From: Psychrosphaera ytuae
GTDB lineage: Bacteria > Pseudomonadota > Gammaproteobacteria > Enterobacterales > Alteromonadaceae
Assembly (NCBI RefSeq): GCF_017638545.1
Contig: NZ_CP072110.1
Location: forward strand, 1 to 64,000
DNA length: 64,000 nt
Direction of reading: 5' to 3'
A program made the translations under genes and the position numbers. The notes beneath the pieces were generated by a model. It was not told the DNA's origin and ran no database searches. It saw only the letters and a program-made list of their open reading frames with translations. Shown here piece after piece: positions 45,879 to 54,675 of this stretch (position 1 is the stretch's first letter; every line of letters begins with the position of its first letter).

Positions 45879-46706
45879 GTGAACCTCAAAATATCGACTC
45901 TCAAATTTATCGGCTTTATTGCCATTTCATCAATGCTATTGGGGTGTGTTTCTGATGACCCAAGAGTGTTGGAACAGACTCAATCAGATTCCAATTCGCC
46001 GCCAGTAAGTGATCAAGCCATTTCGGGTCTAGCTGTACCTGATAACCGTTTTAATCAGAACTATCGAGTGTTGATGTTTGGTAATAGTCATGTTGGTGGA
46101 CTAGATCAGATCATCTCTGTGTTACTAAAAGCTAACGAGCCAACATCTGATGTAGTTGTTAGCAATGTTGGTGGTGGTTTTTTAGATCAACCGCAAAGCA
46201 TTGCAATGCGTGAAAATGAATTAAAGAAAACAACGTGGACCCACCTGATTTTACAAGGACAAAAATACTCACAGTCAGGGGCAACATTGTATTCGACATC
46301 GAGTGCGCAACATTGGATTAGAAGCGCTAAGTCTTTGTCGATAACTCCGATTTTGTTTCCAGAACATCCACAGCGCAACCGGCCCTCTGAGGCGACTTAC
46401 GTCCAAGGTATCCACCTTCGTATTGCTGATAAAGAAAGCAGTTGCGTTGCGCCTGTAGGTTTGGTTTGGAATCACGTTCAAGCATTGCGACCTGAGCTAT
46501 ACCTTCATGCACCAGACGGTAATCATGCGAGTCCATTGGGTAAACTACTTACGGGTTATGTGTTTTATCAAGTGATTACAGGTCAAGACGCGGCTTTGTT
46601 ACCTATTATTACCGATTGGTTTGCGTCAGAAGATGAGCAAGCTTGGTTAAAAGAGCAGGTTTCTGAATTCATGTCGAATCACAACAGCTGCCCTTATGAA
46701 GACTAG
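45879..46706 (+). CDS. SGNH-hydrolase-like lipoprotein
   Basis: A 275-residue lipoprotein (lipobox LLGC, Cys23) with an SGNH/GDSL hydrolase pattern. MFGNSHVGGL near residue 66 is the block I with Ser70, and DGNHASPLGKLL near residue 211 gives the Asp-x-x-His of block V. The middle contains VVVSNVGGGFL and LILQGQKYS, which fit blocks II and III in part. SGNH enzymes are esterases or acetyl-hydrolases; the substrate is unknown. The start is GTG with AAGGAG at the right distance. It sits between rluC and the maf-2 gene, where E. coli has no gene. Confidence 0.78.
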   Translation: MNLKISTLKFIGFIAISSMLLGCVSDDPRVLEQTQSDSNSPPVSDQAISGLAVPDNRFNQNYRVLMFGNSHVGGLDQIISVLLKANEPTSDVVVSNVGGGFLDQPQSIAMRENELKKTTWTHLILQGQKYSQSGATLYSTSSAQHWIRSAKSLSITPILFPEHPQRNRPSEATYVQGIHLRIADKESSCVAPVGLVWNHVQALRPELYLHAPDGNHASPLGKLLTGYVFYQVITGQDAALLPIITDWFASEDEQAWLKEQVSEFMSNHNSCPYED

Positions 46707-46714
46707 ATATTGAA

Positions 46715-47344
46715 TTAGGACTTTTGTTGTAGCTCTAAAATCCGAAATTCAATGTTGTTGAGCATTTGTACCAATTTGATTAGCGGCAAACCAACCAAGC
46801 TGTTTGGGTCATCTCCTTGAAGTTTTTCAAATAAACAGATACCCAATGCTTCGCTCTTGAAGCTACCCGCGCAGTTATAAGGTTGTTCGGTACGAAGGTA
46901 GTTTTCTATTTCGGTAGACATTAAAGGCTTAAATTTCACATTAAACGGTTCTACAAGTGTTTGAAGCTTTAAAGGATCATTGTCGTCACGTGTGAGGTCA
47001 ATCACTGTTAAACCAGTTAAGAAGGTTACTGTCTGGTCTGAAAACTTAGTCAGTTGATTAACTGCGTTTTCATGAGAGTGAGGCTTACCTAAAATCTCAT
47101 CATTAAATACGGCCACCTGATCTGAGCCGATAATAATGGCATTGTTGTGGCGCTCTGCGACTTTTAGGGCTTTACTCTCAGCGAGACGTGCAACTAAATC
47201 GGCAGGTAGCTCTCCGTCTAAGGGAGTTTCATCTATTTCGGGTTTATCCGTTATAAAAGAAATGTTTAACTTTTCTAATATGGCTTTTCGAAACGGTGAG
47301 GTGGAGCCTAAAACTAAGGTGCGATTTTCGATTGGGTAGGGCAT
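46715..47344 (-). CDS. yceF: 7-methyl-GTP pyrophosphatase (YceF, Maf-2)
   Basis: A 209-residue nucleotide pyrophosphatase of the Maf/HAM1-like family. It starts with the LGSTSPFRKAILEKL motif, has IIGSDQVAV with the catalytic Asp, and ends with the YceF-specific CAGSFKSEALGI and DPNSLVGLPLIKL segments. E. coli YceF hydrolyses m7GTP, CTP and UTP analogues, so the enzyme probably cleans the nucleotide pool. It converges with the SGNH gene and is divergent from yceD, matching E. coli synteny. Confidence 0.95.
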   Translation of the reverse strand: MPYPIENRTLVLGSTSPFRKAILEKLNISFITDKPEIDETPLDGELPADLVARLAESKALKVAERHNNAIIIGSDQVAVFNDEILGKPHSHENAVNQLTKFSDQTVTFLTGLTVIDLTRDDNDPLKLQTLVEPFNVKFKPLMSTEIENYLRTEQPYNCAGSFKSEALGICLFEKLQGDDPNSLVGLPLIKLVQMLNNIEFRILELQQKS

Positions 47345-47493
47345 AATAGTGTCGTTTTTAACCTATAATTTGCGCATTAAGTAAACGAATGCGGATTGTT
47401 TCCGCTATTTTATATCGTTATTTTTGAATTTTTAAAGGATATAGCGGATTTTCTTTTGACTAAAAGGACCACTCCCTATATTATGCGCGCCCT

Positions 47494-48027
47494 ATGCAAA
47501 AGGTTAAAATTCCTCTCTCGATCGCGCCAGCTAAAGCTGCGTTAAAACGAATGACCTATGACGGTATTATCGTCAAAGGTGAATTGTCACGTCTTTCAGA
47601 GGTGGCAGAGCTGTTGGACGATCATGTGAATGTATCTATTGAATGTGGCATTGATTCACAGAATTTAGTTGTTATTCAAGGCACTGCGACAGCTAGCTTG
47701 GAACTAACTTGTCAGCGCTGTGGGAATGGATTGAATCAAGATGTTAAGTCTGAGTTCGTCTACACACCAATTCGTGACGCTGCCGAGGAAAGCGAAGATC
47801 CAATACCTGAAGCATATGAAGAGATTGAATTAAATGAATTCGGTGAAATAAACTTAGTTCATTTAGTTGAAGACGAATTAATGTTGGCGCTGCCTATTGT
47901 AGCAATGCATGAACCAGAAGAGTGTTCTTTAACTGACAAAGACATGACATTTGGTGAGTTAGCGCCAGAAGCAACGGAAGAGGAAAAACCTAATCCGTTC
48001 GATGTATTAAAGAAACTTAAAACTTAG
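47494..48027 (+). CDS. yceD: YceD family protein (DUF177)
   Basis: A 177-residue DUF177 protein. The CQRCG cysteine pair near residue 71 and the EFGEINLVHLVEDELMLALPIV region are family features; a third cysteine lies in EPEECS. The family has been linked to 23S rRNA accumulation in plants and bacteria, but the mechanism is not settled. It heads the rpmF-plsX-fab cluster, 9 nt before rpmF. Confidence 0.94.
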   Translation: MQKVKIPLSIAPAKAALKRMTYDGIIVKGELSRLSEVAELLDDHVNVSIECGIDSQNLVVIQGTATASLELTCQRCGNGLNQDVKSEFVYTPIRDAAEESEDPIPEAYEEIELNEFGEINLVHLVEDELMLALPIVAMHEPEECSLTDKDMTFGELAPEATEEEKPNPFDVLKKLKT

Positions 48028-48036
48028 GAGACGGCA

Positions 48037-48201
48037 ATGGCGGTTCAAAAAAGTAAGAAGTCACGTGCTAGACGTGGCATGCGTCGTTCACATGATGCAT
48101 TAACTATCGAAAACTTATCTGTAGATCAAACGACTGGTGAAACTCACCGTCGTCACCACATGACTGCAGACGGCTACTACAAAGGCCGTAAAATTAAGTA
48201 A
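48037..48201 (+). CDS. rpmF: Large ribosomal subunit protein bL32
   Basis: A 54-residue ribosomal protein too short for ordinary gene calling. It reads MAVQKSKKSRARRGMRRSHD at its N-terminus, the standard bL32 pattern, and ends GYYKGRKIK. No zinc-binding cysteines are present, which is the C-minus form typical of gammaproteobacteria. An AGGAG site precedes ATG 48037. The yceD-rpmF-plsX order is conserved. Confidence 0.97.
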   Translation: MAVQKSKKSRARRGMRRSHDALTIENLSVDQTTGETHRRHHMTADGYYKGRKIK

Positions 48202-48223
48202 GCTGTAAGGCGATTACTTAATT

Positions 48224-49249
48224 ATGCGTGATATCCACATCGCGCTTGATATGATGGGGGGCGACTATGGCCCCCGATCTACTATTCCAGCAGCAATCAA
48301 AGCTGTTGAGAAATTCCCCTATTTGCATCTTTACTTGTGCGGACATTCGCAAAGTATTCACACATCTCTAAATAAGCACAACGCTTTGGGTCATCCAAGA
48401 CTGACTGTCGTGCATTCTGAGCAAGTTGTTAACCAAGATGAACGACCTGATTTAGCATTGCGTCGCAAGCCACAATCCTCTATGCGTAAAGCGTTAGAAC
48501 TGGTTAAGGACAAAAAGGCCGATGCGTGTGTTTCGGCAGGCAATACAGGCGCCTTGTTAGCAATTGCTAGATATGTGTTAAAAACGTTACCGGCGATAAA
48601 GCGTCCCGCGTTAATTTCTAGTTTGCCAACTTATGAAGACGACAAAGTACTGTTGTTGGATCTCGGTGCGAACATTCATCACTGTTCTGACACGCTGTTT
48701 CAATTTGCGGTGATGGGTTCTGTGATGGCAAAAGAAGTTGAAGGAATAGAGAATCCACGCATCGCGTTATTAAACGTTGGTGAGGAGGACATTAAAGGTG
48801 CAGAGCATTTAAAACACACCGCAGAAAAGTTAATGCGTTGTGAACACATCAATTATGTAGGTTTTGCTGAAGGCAACGATATTTTCGCAGGAAAAGCGGA
48901 CGTTATCGTTTGTGACGGGTTTGTTGGAAACGTTGCACTTAAGACCATTGAAGGCGTTGCAAAGCTTATCATTTCTAAATTACGAGCAATGAGTGAAGAC
49001 TCAATTCTCAGTAAAATTCTGATTGGCATACTCATGCCAGGTATCAAAAAATTATTTTCTAAGATGAACCCCGACCACTACAACGGTGCGAGTCTGGTAG
49101 GATTGCGCGGAATTGTTGTCAAAAGCCATGGCAATGCATCTGCAAGAGCGTTCTACAGCGCAATAAAAGAGGCAATGAAGGAGTCTCAACGCAATGTCCC
49201 TACCAAGATTAAGGACAAAGTTGAGATGATGCTAAGCGACGACGACTAA
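48224..49249 (+). CDS. plsX: Phosphate acyltransferase PlsX
   Basis: A 341-residue enzyme that makes acyl-phosphate from acyl-ACP for glycerophospholipid synthesis. It begins IALDMMGGDYGP, the family hallmark, and holds VSAGNTGALLAIA and the DGFVGNVALKTIEG motif. Length and order (rpmF-plsX-fabH) match E. coli. It is a peripheral inner-membrane enzyme in the family and works with PlsY, not seen here. Confidence 0.97.
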   Translation: MRDIHIALDMMGGDYGPRSTIPAAIKAVEKFPYLHLYLCGHSQSIHTSLNKHNALGHPRLTVVHSEQVVNQDERPDLALRRKPQSSMRKALELVKDKKADACVSAGNTGALLAIARYVLKTLPAIKRPALISSLPTYEDDKVLLLDLGANIHHCSDTLFQFAVMGSVMAKEVEGIENPRIALLNVGEEDIKGAEHLKHTAEKLMRCEHINYVGFAEGNDIFAGKADVIVCDGFVGNVALKTIEGVAKLIISKLRAMSEDSILSKILIGILMPGIKKLFSKMNPDHYNGASLVGLRGIVVKSHGNASARAFYSAIKEAMKESQRNVPTKIKDKVEMMLSDDD

Positions 49250-49285
49250 TGGACAGATAGTCATTTCGACTCACAGAGAGGTTTC

Positions 49286-50248
49286 ATGTATTCAAGAATT
49301 ATCGGTACTGGTAGCTATTTTCCGCCACAGGTCAGAACCAATAAAGATTTAGAAAAAATGGTTGATACCAGCGATGAGTGGATCACTGAACGTACAGGTA
49401 TAAAAGAACGCCGTATTATGGACAGTTCGGATACGGTATCGAGTATGTCAACCAAAGCAGCCCGCAAAGCATTAGAAATGGCAGGTGTTGACGCCTCTTC
49501 GATAGATTTGGTGATTGTTGGTACTACGAGTCATGCTCGTGCATTTCCTAGTGCTGGTTGTGAAGTACAACGTGATTTAGGTATTCCTTCTGGGGTTCCA
49601 GCGTTTGATGTGGCTGCTGCATGTTCTGGATTTTGTTATGCATTGAGCATTGCCGATACCTACATCAAAGCAGGAACAGCAAAAAGAGCTTTGGTTATAG
49701 GTGCCGACTGTTTGTCACATTTAATGGATCCACAAGATCGCAAAACAATCGTATTGTTTGGTGACGGTGCAGGCGCGGTACTTATTGAAGCAACTGAAGA
49801 ACCTGGCATTTTATCGACTCACATTCACGCCGATGGTAATGCTTCAGAATTATTAAAGGCAGAGATGCCAGTTCGAGGTAACGAAGCTTCTGTATTTGAA
49901 GCTTGGGGCCACATGGAAGGTAACCAAGTGTTCAAAGTTGCGGTGACAAAGTTATCAGAAGTCGTTGAAACAACGTTAAAGCACAACAACATCGAAAAAT
50001 CAGACGTAGATTGGTTGATTCCTCATCAAGCCAATATGCGGATTATTTCTGCGGTAGCCAAAAAGTTGGACATGAGTTTAGATCAAGTCATCATAAACTT
50101 GGACAAATATGGCAATACTTCGGCTGCTACCGTACCTACTGCTTTGGATGAAGGCATTAGAGACGGCAAGATCAAACGCGGTCAAACCTTATTACTCAAT
50201 GCTTTTGGTGCCGGCTTTACATGGTCGTCAGCACTGATAAAGTATTAA
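49286..50248 (+). CDS. fabH: 3-oxoacyl-ACP synthase III
   Basis: A 320-residue condensing enzyme that starts fatty-acid synthesis from acetyl-CoA and malonyl-ACP. The catalytic triad is Cys113 (AAACSGFC), His in LIPHQANMRI and Asn in DKYGNTSAAT. N-terminal SDEWITERTGIKERR is characteristic. It is in the fab operon between plsX and fabD, with short gaps of about 35 nt. Confidence 0.97.
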   Translation: MYSRIIGTGSYFPPQVRTNKDLEKMVDTSDEWITERTGIKERRIMDSSDTVSSMSTKAARKALEMAGVDASSIDLVIVGTTSHARAFPSAGCEVQRDLGIPSGVPAFDVAAACSGFCYALSIADTYIKAGTAKRALVIGADCLSHLMDPQDRKTIVLFGDGAGAVLIEATEEPGILSTHIHADGNASELLKAEMPVRGNEASVFEAWGHMEGNQVFKVAVTKLSEVVETTLKHNNIEKSDVDWLIPHQANMRIISAVAKKLDMSLDQVIINLDKYGNTSAATVPTALDEGIRDGKIKRGQTLLLNAFGAGFTWSSALIKY

Positions 50249-50285
50249 TATCTAATAAATATCTGAGATTAAACTGAGATTTAAA

Positions 50286-51212
50286 ATGACAAGAGCTATT
50301 GTATTTCCTGGCCAAGGCTCTCAGGCCGTTGGCATGCTTGCGGATCTTTACGAGACATCAGAAACCGTAAAAGACACATTTAAAGAAGCGTCAGAGGCGT
50401 TGGGTTATGACGTTTGGGCATTGGTTTCACAAGATGCCGAAGGCAAGTTAAACCAAACCGAGTATACCCAACCTGCTTTATTGACCGCATCAGTGGCAAT
50501 TTGGCGTGATTACATCGCTAAAGGCGGTGAACGTCCCTCGCTATTGGCCGGCCATAGTCTAGGTGAATATTCAGCGCTCGTATGCGCAGGCGTACTTTCA
50601 CTTACTGACGCTGTGCGCTTAGTTCAAAAGCGCGGTCAATATATGCAACAAGCTGTGCCAGCTGGTACAGGTGCGATGGCGGCTATTATTGGGTTAGATG
50701 ACGACTTAGTTAAAAAAGCATGTGATGATGCGGCTCAAGGCGACGTAGTTGCTCCGGTCAACTTTAATTCACCGGGTCAAATAGTTATTGCCGGTCAAAA
50801 AGAAGCGGTTGAACGTGCTATGTCATTAGCAAAAGAAGCCGGTGCTAAACGAGCGCTGGCTCTACCTGTTTCTGTACCTTCGCATTGTGCGCTTATGAAG
50901 CCAGCAGCAGAGCAATTAGCCAAAGATTTAGAGCAACTCGAATTTAATCCACCTGTCATATCTGTGGTTAACAATGTTGATGTGGCGCAACCACAGGCTC
51001 CAGAGTCAATAAAAGAGGCGTTAGTTAAACAACTTTACAGCCCGGTTCGTTGGACCGAAACAATTGTAGAGTTTGGCAAATTAGGTGTGACGGAAGTTAT
51101 CGAGTTTGGGCCGGGTAAAGTATTAACTGGTCTTGGTAAACGAATCGATAAATCAATGAATTACAGTGCGGCAAATGACGTTGATAGCGTAGCTGCAACG
51201 TTAGCGGAATAA
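50286..51212 (+). CDS. fabD: Malonyl-CoA:ACP transacylase
   Basis: A 308-residue transferase that loads malonyl on acyl carrier protein. FPGQGSQAVGM opens the chain, the nucleophile Ser91 is in GHSLGEYSAL, and the catalytic His is in SVPSHCALMKPA. The length equals E. coli FabD (309). It lies 14 nt upstream of fabG. Confidence 0.97.
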   Translation: MTRAIVFPGQGSQAVGMLADLYETSETVKDTFKEASEALGYDVWALVSQDAEGKLNQTEYTQPALLTASVAIWRDYIAKGGERPSLLAGHSLGEYSALVCAGVLSLTDAVRLVQKRGQYMQQAVPAGTGAMAAIIGLDDDLVKKACDDAAQGDVVAPVNFNSPGQIVIAGQKEAVERAMSLAKEAGAKRALALPVSVPSHCALMKPAAEQLAKDLEQLEFNPPVISVVNNVDVAQPQAPESIKEALVKQLYSPVRWTETIVEFGKLGVTEVIEFGPGKVLTGLGKRIDKSMNYSAANDVDSVAATLAE

Positions 51213-51226
51213 CAAAGGAAACGCAT

Positions 51227-51970
51227 ATGTCTTTATTTAGACTGGATGGCAAAGTAGTACTAGTAACAGGTGCCTCAAGAGGGATCGGTAAAGCGATTGC
51301 AGAGCAATTAAAAGCCCAAGGTGCAACCATCGCTGGTACTGCAACATCAGAATCAGGCGCAGCAAAAATCTCTGAATATTTGGGCGATAGCGGCAAAGGT
51401 TACGCTTTAAATGTCACAGACGCAGATTCAATTGCTGATACATTAAGCGCAATCAAAGCCGATTTTGGTGATGTCGATATCTTAGTGAATAATGCAGGTA
51501 TCACACGTGATAATCTGCTAATGAGAATGAAAGATGACGAATGGCAAGACATTATCGATACCAACTTAACGTCTATTTTTAAGTTGAGTAAAGCAGTAAT
51601 GCGACCTATGATGAAAAAACGTCATGGTCGAATCATTAACATAGGTTCGGTCGTTGGGACTATGGGTAATCCAGGTCAAGCAAACTATGCGGCGGCAAAA
51701 GCAGGTGTAATTGGCTTTTCGAAGTCGTTGGCCAAAGAGATCGCCTCGCGCGGGATCACCGTAAACGTAGTCGCACCTGGTTTTATCGACACCGATATGA
51801 CAAAAGCATTAGACGACAACCAACGCGCTGCTATTAGTGGACAAGTACCAGCAGAGCGATTGGGTGAGCCAGAAGAAATTGCAGCAACGGTTGCGTTTTT
51901 GGCAAGTAATGAGGCGGGATACATCACTGGTGAGACAATTCACGTAAATGGTGGTATGTATACCGTATAA
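51227..51970 (+). CDS. fabG: 3-oxoacyl-ACP reductase
   Basis: A 247-residue short-chain dehydrogenase/reductase that reduces beta-ketoacyl-ACP with NADPH. The cofactor loop is TGASRGIGKAIA, the NNAG motif is in VNNAGITRDNLL, and the catalytic Ser-Tyr-Lys include YAAAKAG. The C-terminus GETIHVNGGMY is diagnostic. A 156-bp gap before acpP may carry an acpP promoter. Confidence 0.97.
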   Translation: MSLFRLDGKVVLVTGASRGIGKAIAEQLKAQGATIAGTATSESGAAKISEYLGDSGKGYALNVTDADSIADTLSAIKADFGDVDILVNNAGITRDNLLMRMKDDEWQDIIDTNLTSIFKLSKAVMRPMMKKRHGRIINIGSVVGTMGNPGQANYAAAKAGVIGFSKSLAKEIASRGITVNVVAPGFIDTDMTKALDDNQRAAISGQVPAERLGEPEEIAATVAFLASNEAGYITGETIHVNGGMYTV

Positions 51971-52126
51971 ACAGCGAAATCACCTTGATTTTGTTGAGAT
52001 CTGGGTCGAAAATCATACTGAGGTTCGACCACAGCCAGATTTCAAATAATAACTTGAACCCGTCGTAGTCTGTATTTACACTACGACAAATTAAAAAATT
52101 TACTTATAAATGAAAAGGAAAAAAAC

Positions 52127-52360
52127 ATGAGCATAGAAGATCGCGTAGCTAAGATCGTTGTTGAACAACTAGGCGTAAAAGAAGAAGAAGTAAAAGCTGA
52201 AGCTTCTTTCGTAGATGATCTTGGTGCAGATTCTCTTGACACTGTTGAATTAGTAATGGCTCTTGAAGAAGAATTCGATACTGAAATTCCAGACGAAGAA
52301 GCTGAAAAGATCACAACAGTTCAATCAGCGATTGATTACATCAAAGCTCACGCTGAATAA
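52127..52360 (+). CDS. acpP: Acyl carrier protein
   Basis: A 77-residue acidic carrier protein. Ser36 in DLGADSLDTVEL receives the phosphopantetheine arm. It serves fatty-acid synthesis and donates octanoyl to LipB. An AAGGAAAAAAAC stretch provides the ribosome-binding site. A strong terminator follows, consistent with very high expression from its own promoter as in E. coli. Confidence 0.98.
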   Translation: MSIEDRVAKIVVEQLGVKEEEVKAEASFVDDLGADSLDTVELVMALEEEFDTEIPDEEAEKITTVQSAIDYIKAHAE

Positions 52361-52378
52361 GAAACGAATACGAAAGAT

Positions 52379-52402
52379 GGGCAGCGTTAGCTGCCCTTTT
52401 TT
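52379..52402 (+). terminator. Terminator of acpP
   Basis: GGGCAGC/GCTGCCC with a four-base loop, then six T residues, 18 bp after acpP and 51 bp before fabF. Confidence 0.93.
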
Positions 52403-52453
52403 ATTGGTCAAACATAATTGATTTGATGGTAGTAGGGTAAACGGAGAAATAAC

Positions 52454-53692
52454 GTGACGAAACGCAGGGTTGTAGTAACGGGCATGGGGATGTTGTCGCC
52501 TTTAGGAAATGACGTAACCAGCACCTGGAATAACTTATTAGCAGGAAAGAGCGGTGCAGAACTCATCACTCATTTCGATACTAGTAATTACGGCACTAAG
52601 TTTGCGGCGATGGTAAAAGACATAGATTTGTCAGAGTACATCTCTAAAAAAGACGCCAAAAAAATGGACTTGTTCATCCAATACGGCATTGTTGCTGCGA
52701 TTCAGGCTATTAAAGATTCAGGTATCGAAATTACTGAAGAAAACGCCGATAGAATTGGTGCAGCAATTGGCTCTGGTATTGGTGGTTTGGGATTAATTGA
52801 AGAAAACCACAGCAAACTTGTCGAGTCTGGTCCGAGAAAAATTTCTCCGTTTTTTGTGCCTTCAACCATTATCAATATGGTCGCTGGCCAACTTTCAATT
52901 ATGTACGGTTTGAAAGGTCCGAATATTTCGATTACCACCGCGTGTACATCAGGTGTTCATAACATTGGTCATGCTGCCCGTATGATTGCGTATGGTGATG
53001 CAGACGTTATGGTTGCTGGCGGCGCAGAAAAAGCATCGACAGAGCTAGGTATAGGTGGATTTGGTGCTGCACGAGCACTATCTACTCGTAACGATAACCC
53101 TCAGGCAGCGAGTCGTCCATGGGATAAGGATCGTGATGGTTTCATGCTAGGCGATGGTGCAGGTATGATGGTGTTAGAAGAATACGAACAAGCAAAACAG
53201 CGTGGTGCCAAGATTTACGCCGAGCTGGTTGGTTTTGGTATGAGCGGCGATGCTTACCATATGACTTCACCACCAGAAGATGGTAATGGTGCAGCACGCT
53301 CTATGGCTAATGCGCTAAAAGACGCAGGTGTTAACCCTGAGCAAGTCGGTTATATCAATGCACACGGTACTTCTACCCCTGCAGGTGATGTGGCTGAGAC
53401 CCAAGCTGTAAAAACCGTGTTTGGTGATGCCGCTAACCGTGTGTTAGTTTCCTCTTCTAAGTCGATGATAGGCCACTTATTAGGTGCCGCTGGTGCAGTA
53501 GAGTCTATTGTCACGGTTATGAGCTTAGTCGACCAAAAAGTACATCCAACTATCAACCTGGATAACCCAAGCGAAGGGTGTGATTTGGACTACGTTACCG
53601 AAGGTGCACGTGACGTCGCATTGGACTACGCATTGTGTAACTCGTTTGGTTTTGGTGGAACTAACGGTACCTTGTTGTTTAAAAAAATATAG
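52454..53692 (+). CDS. fabF: 3-oxoacyl-ACP synthase II
   Basis: A 412-residue beta-ketoacyl-ACP synthase that elongates acyl-ACP and makes cis-vaccenate. Catalytic Cys163 is in TTACTSGVHN, with the two His residues in NAHGTSTPAGD and SSKSMIGHLLGAAG. The start is GTG with GGAG upstream. It lies between two terminators, so it must have its own promoter or depend on acpP readthrough. Confidence 0.97.
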   Translation: MTKRRVVVTGMGMLSPLGNDVTSTWNNLLAGKSGAELITHFDTSNYGTKFAAMVKDIDLSEYISKKDAKKMDLFIQYGIVAAIQAIKDSGIEITEENADRIGAAIGSGIGGLGLIEENHSKLVESGPRKISPFFVPSTIINMVAGQLSIMYGLKGPNISITTACTSGVHNIGHAARMIAYGDADVMVAGGAEKASTELGIGGFGAARALSTRNDNPQAASRPWDKDRDGFMLGDGAGMMVLEEYEQAKQRGAKIYAELVGFGMSGDAYHMTSPPEDGNGAARSMANALKDAGVNPEQVGYINAHGTSTPAGDVAETQAVKTVFGDAANRVLVSSSKSMIGHLLGAAGAVESIVTVMSLVDQKVHPTINLDNPSEGCDLDYVTEGARDVALDYALCNSFGFGGTNGTLLFKKI

Positions 53693-53781
53693 GCCAAACT
53701 ACTAATTGAATTAGGTTTTACGTAATATTTTTATTAAAGAGAAAACAAAGTCTTTTAGTGAAAAATTTTTAAAAATTTGGT

Positions 53782-53813
53782 AAAAAAGCTCAATCACAGG
53801 ATTGGGCTTTTTT
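53782..53813 (+). terminator. Terminator abutting the pabC start codon
   Basis: A 14-bp stem (AAAAAAGCTCAATC with GATTGGGCTTTTTT, one G-U pair) around an ACAG loop. The terminal T-run ends at 53814 and the pabC ATG begins at 53815. It therefore lies across the whole expected ribosome-binding region of pabC. Confidence 0.85.
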
Positions 53814-53814
53814 T

Positions 53815-54675
53815 ATGACTTTTTGCAGCTTTAACCACCTACTTGAACCAAAGGATGTGTCAGAGTCTTGGTTTCAACAACGCGCCTTTCAGTTTGGTGA
53901 TGGCCATTTTACGACTGCAAAAGTTGAACAAGGTAAGGTTATTTGGTGGTCGCGTCATTTACAACGACTGCAACAGGCGAATGAAAAACTAGGTATAGCG
54001 GATATAGAATGGCAACAGCTAAGCTATGTATGCCAAACCATGAGTAAGCCAATTGAAAATGGTTACATTAAAATTCAGATCAGCCGTGGCGAAGGGGTCC
54101 GAGGATATCAAGTAAGCCCAGATATGAAGCCCCTTATTTTTATCACTGCAAACGAACTGGCGCTCTCACCAATAATGGAAGTTAACCAACCAGTTAATGC
54201 TGTCGTGTTAAAGACGCAATTGGGTATTAACCCGAGCTTAGCTGGGCTGAAACACACAAATCGCATCGAACAATCTCTTATTCAGCTTGAATTAAACCAA
54301 TTAGAACAGACAGAAGGCTTAGTGACTGATATTGACGGCTACCTGGTCGAGTCGAGCAAAGGTAATGCTTTTTGGTTACACAATAAGCAGTGGTACACAC
54401 CAAAGTTAGACCGTGCCGGAATTGATGGAGTATTTAGACAATTTTTGCTGGAGCAAAACCCTCAGATTTTGCCTGTTCGCGTAAAAGTAACAGAGGTAAT
54501 CGGGGCCTGTGACGCCATGTTTGTTACTAATGCAATTACAGGCATTACGCCGATAACCGAACTGCAATATATCGATGAGCCAGCCCAAACGACAATGAGC
54601 CATAAATTAACAGCTAACTTAACAATAGATATGATTTCTCAACTAGGTTTGTCGATGGGAGCGTACAGTGACTAA
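53815..54675 (+). CDS. pabC: 4-amino-4-deoxychorismate lyase
   Basis: A 286-residue PLP enzyme of branched-chain-aminotransferase fold that releases p-aminobenzoate for folate synthesis. FQFGDGHFTTAKV near residue 27 matches E. coli PabC, the PLP Lys is in AGLKHTNRIEQ, and DIDGYLVESSKGNAFW is the fold's signature. ATG 53815 is the only good start, yet it has no Shine-Dalgarno and directly follows a terminator T-run. It overlaps mltG by 8 nt. Confidence 0.93.
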   Translation: MTFCSFNHLLEPKDVSESWFQQRAFQFGDGHFTTAKVEQGKVIWWSRHLQRLQQANEKLGIADIEWQQLSYVCQTMSKPIENGYIKIQISRGEGVRGYQVSPDMKPLIFITANELALSPIMEVNQPVNAVVLKTQLGINPSLAGLKHTNRIEQSLIQLELNQLEQTEGLVTDIDGYLVESSKGNAFWLHNKQWYTPKLDRAGIDGVFRQFLLEQNPQILPVRVKVTEVIGACDAMFVTNAITGITPITELQYIDEPAQTTMSHKLTANLTIDMISQLGLSMGAYSD

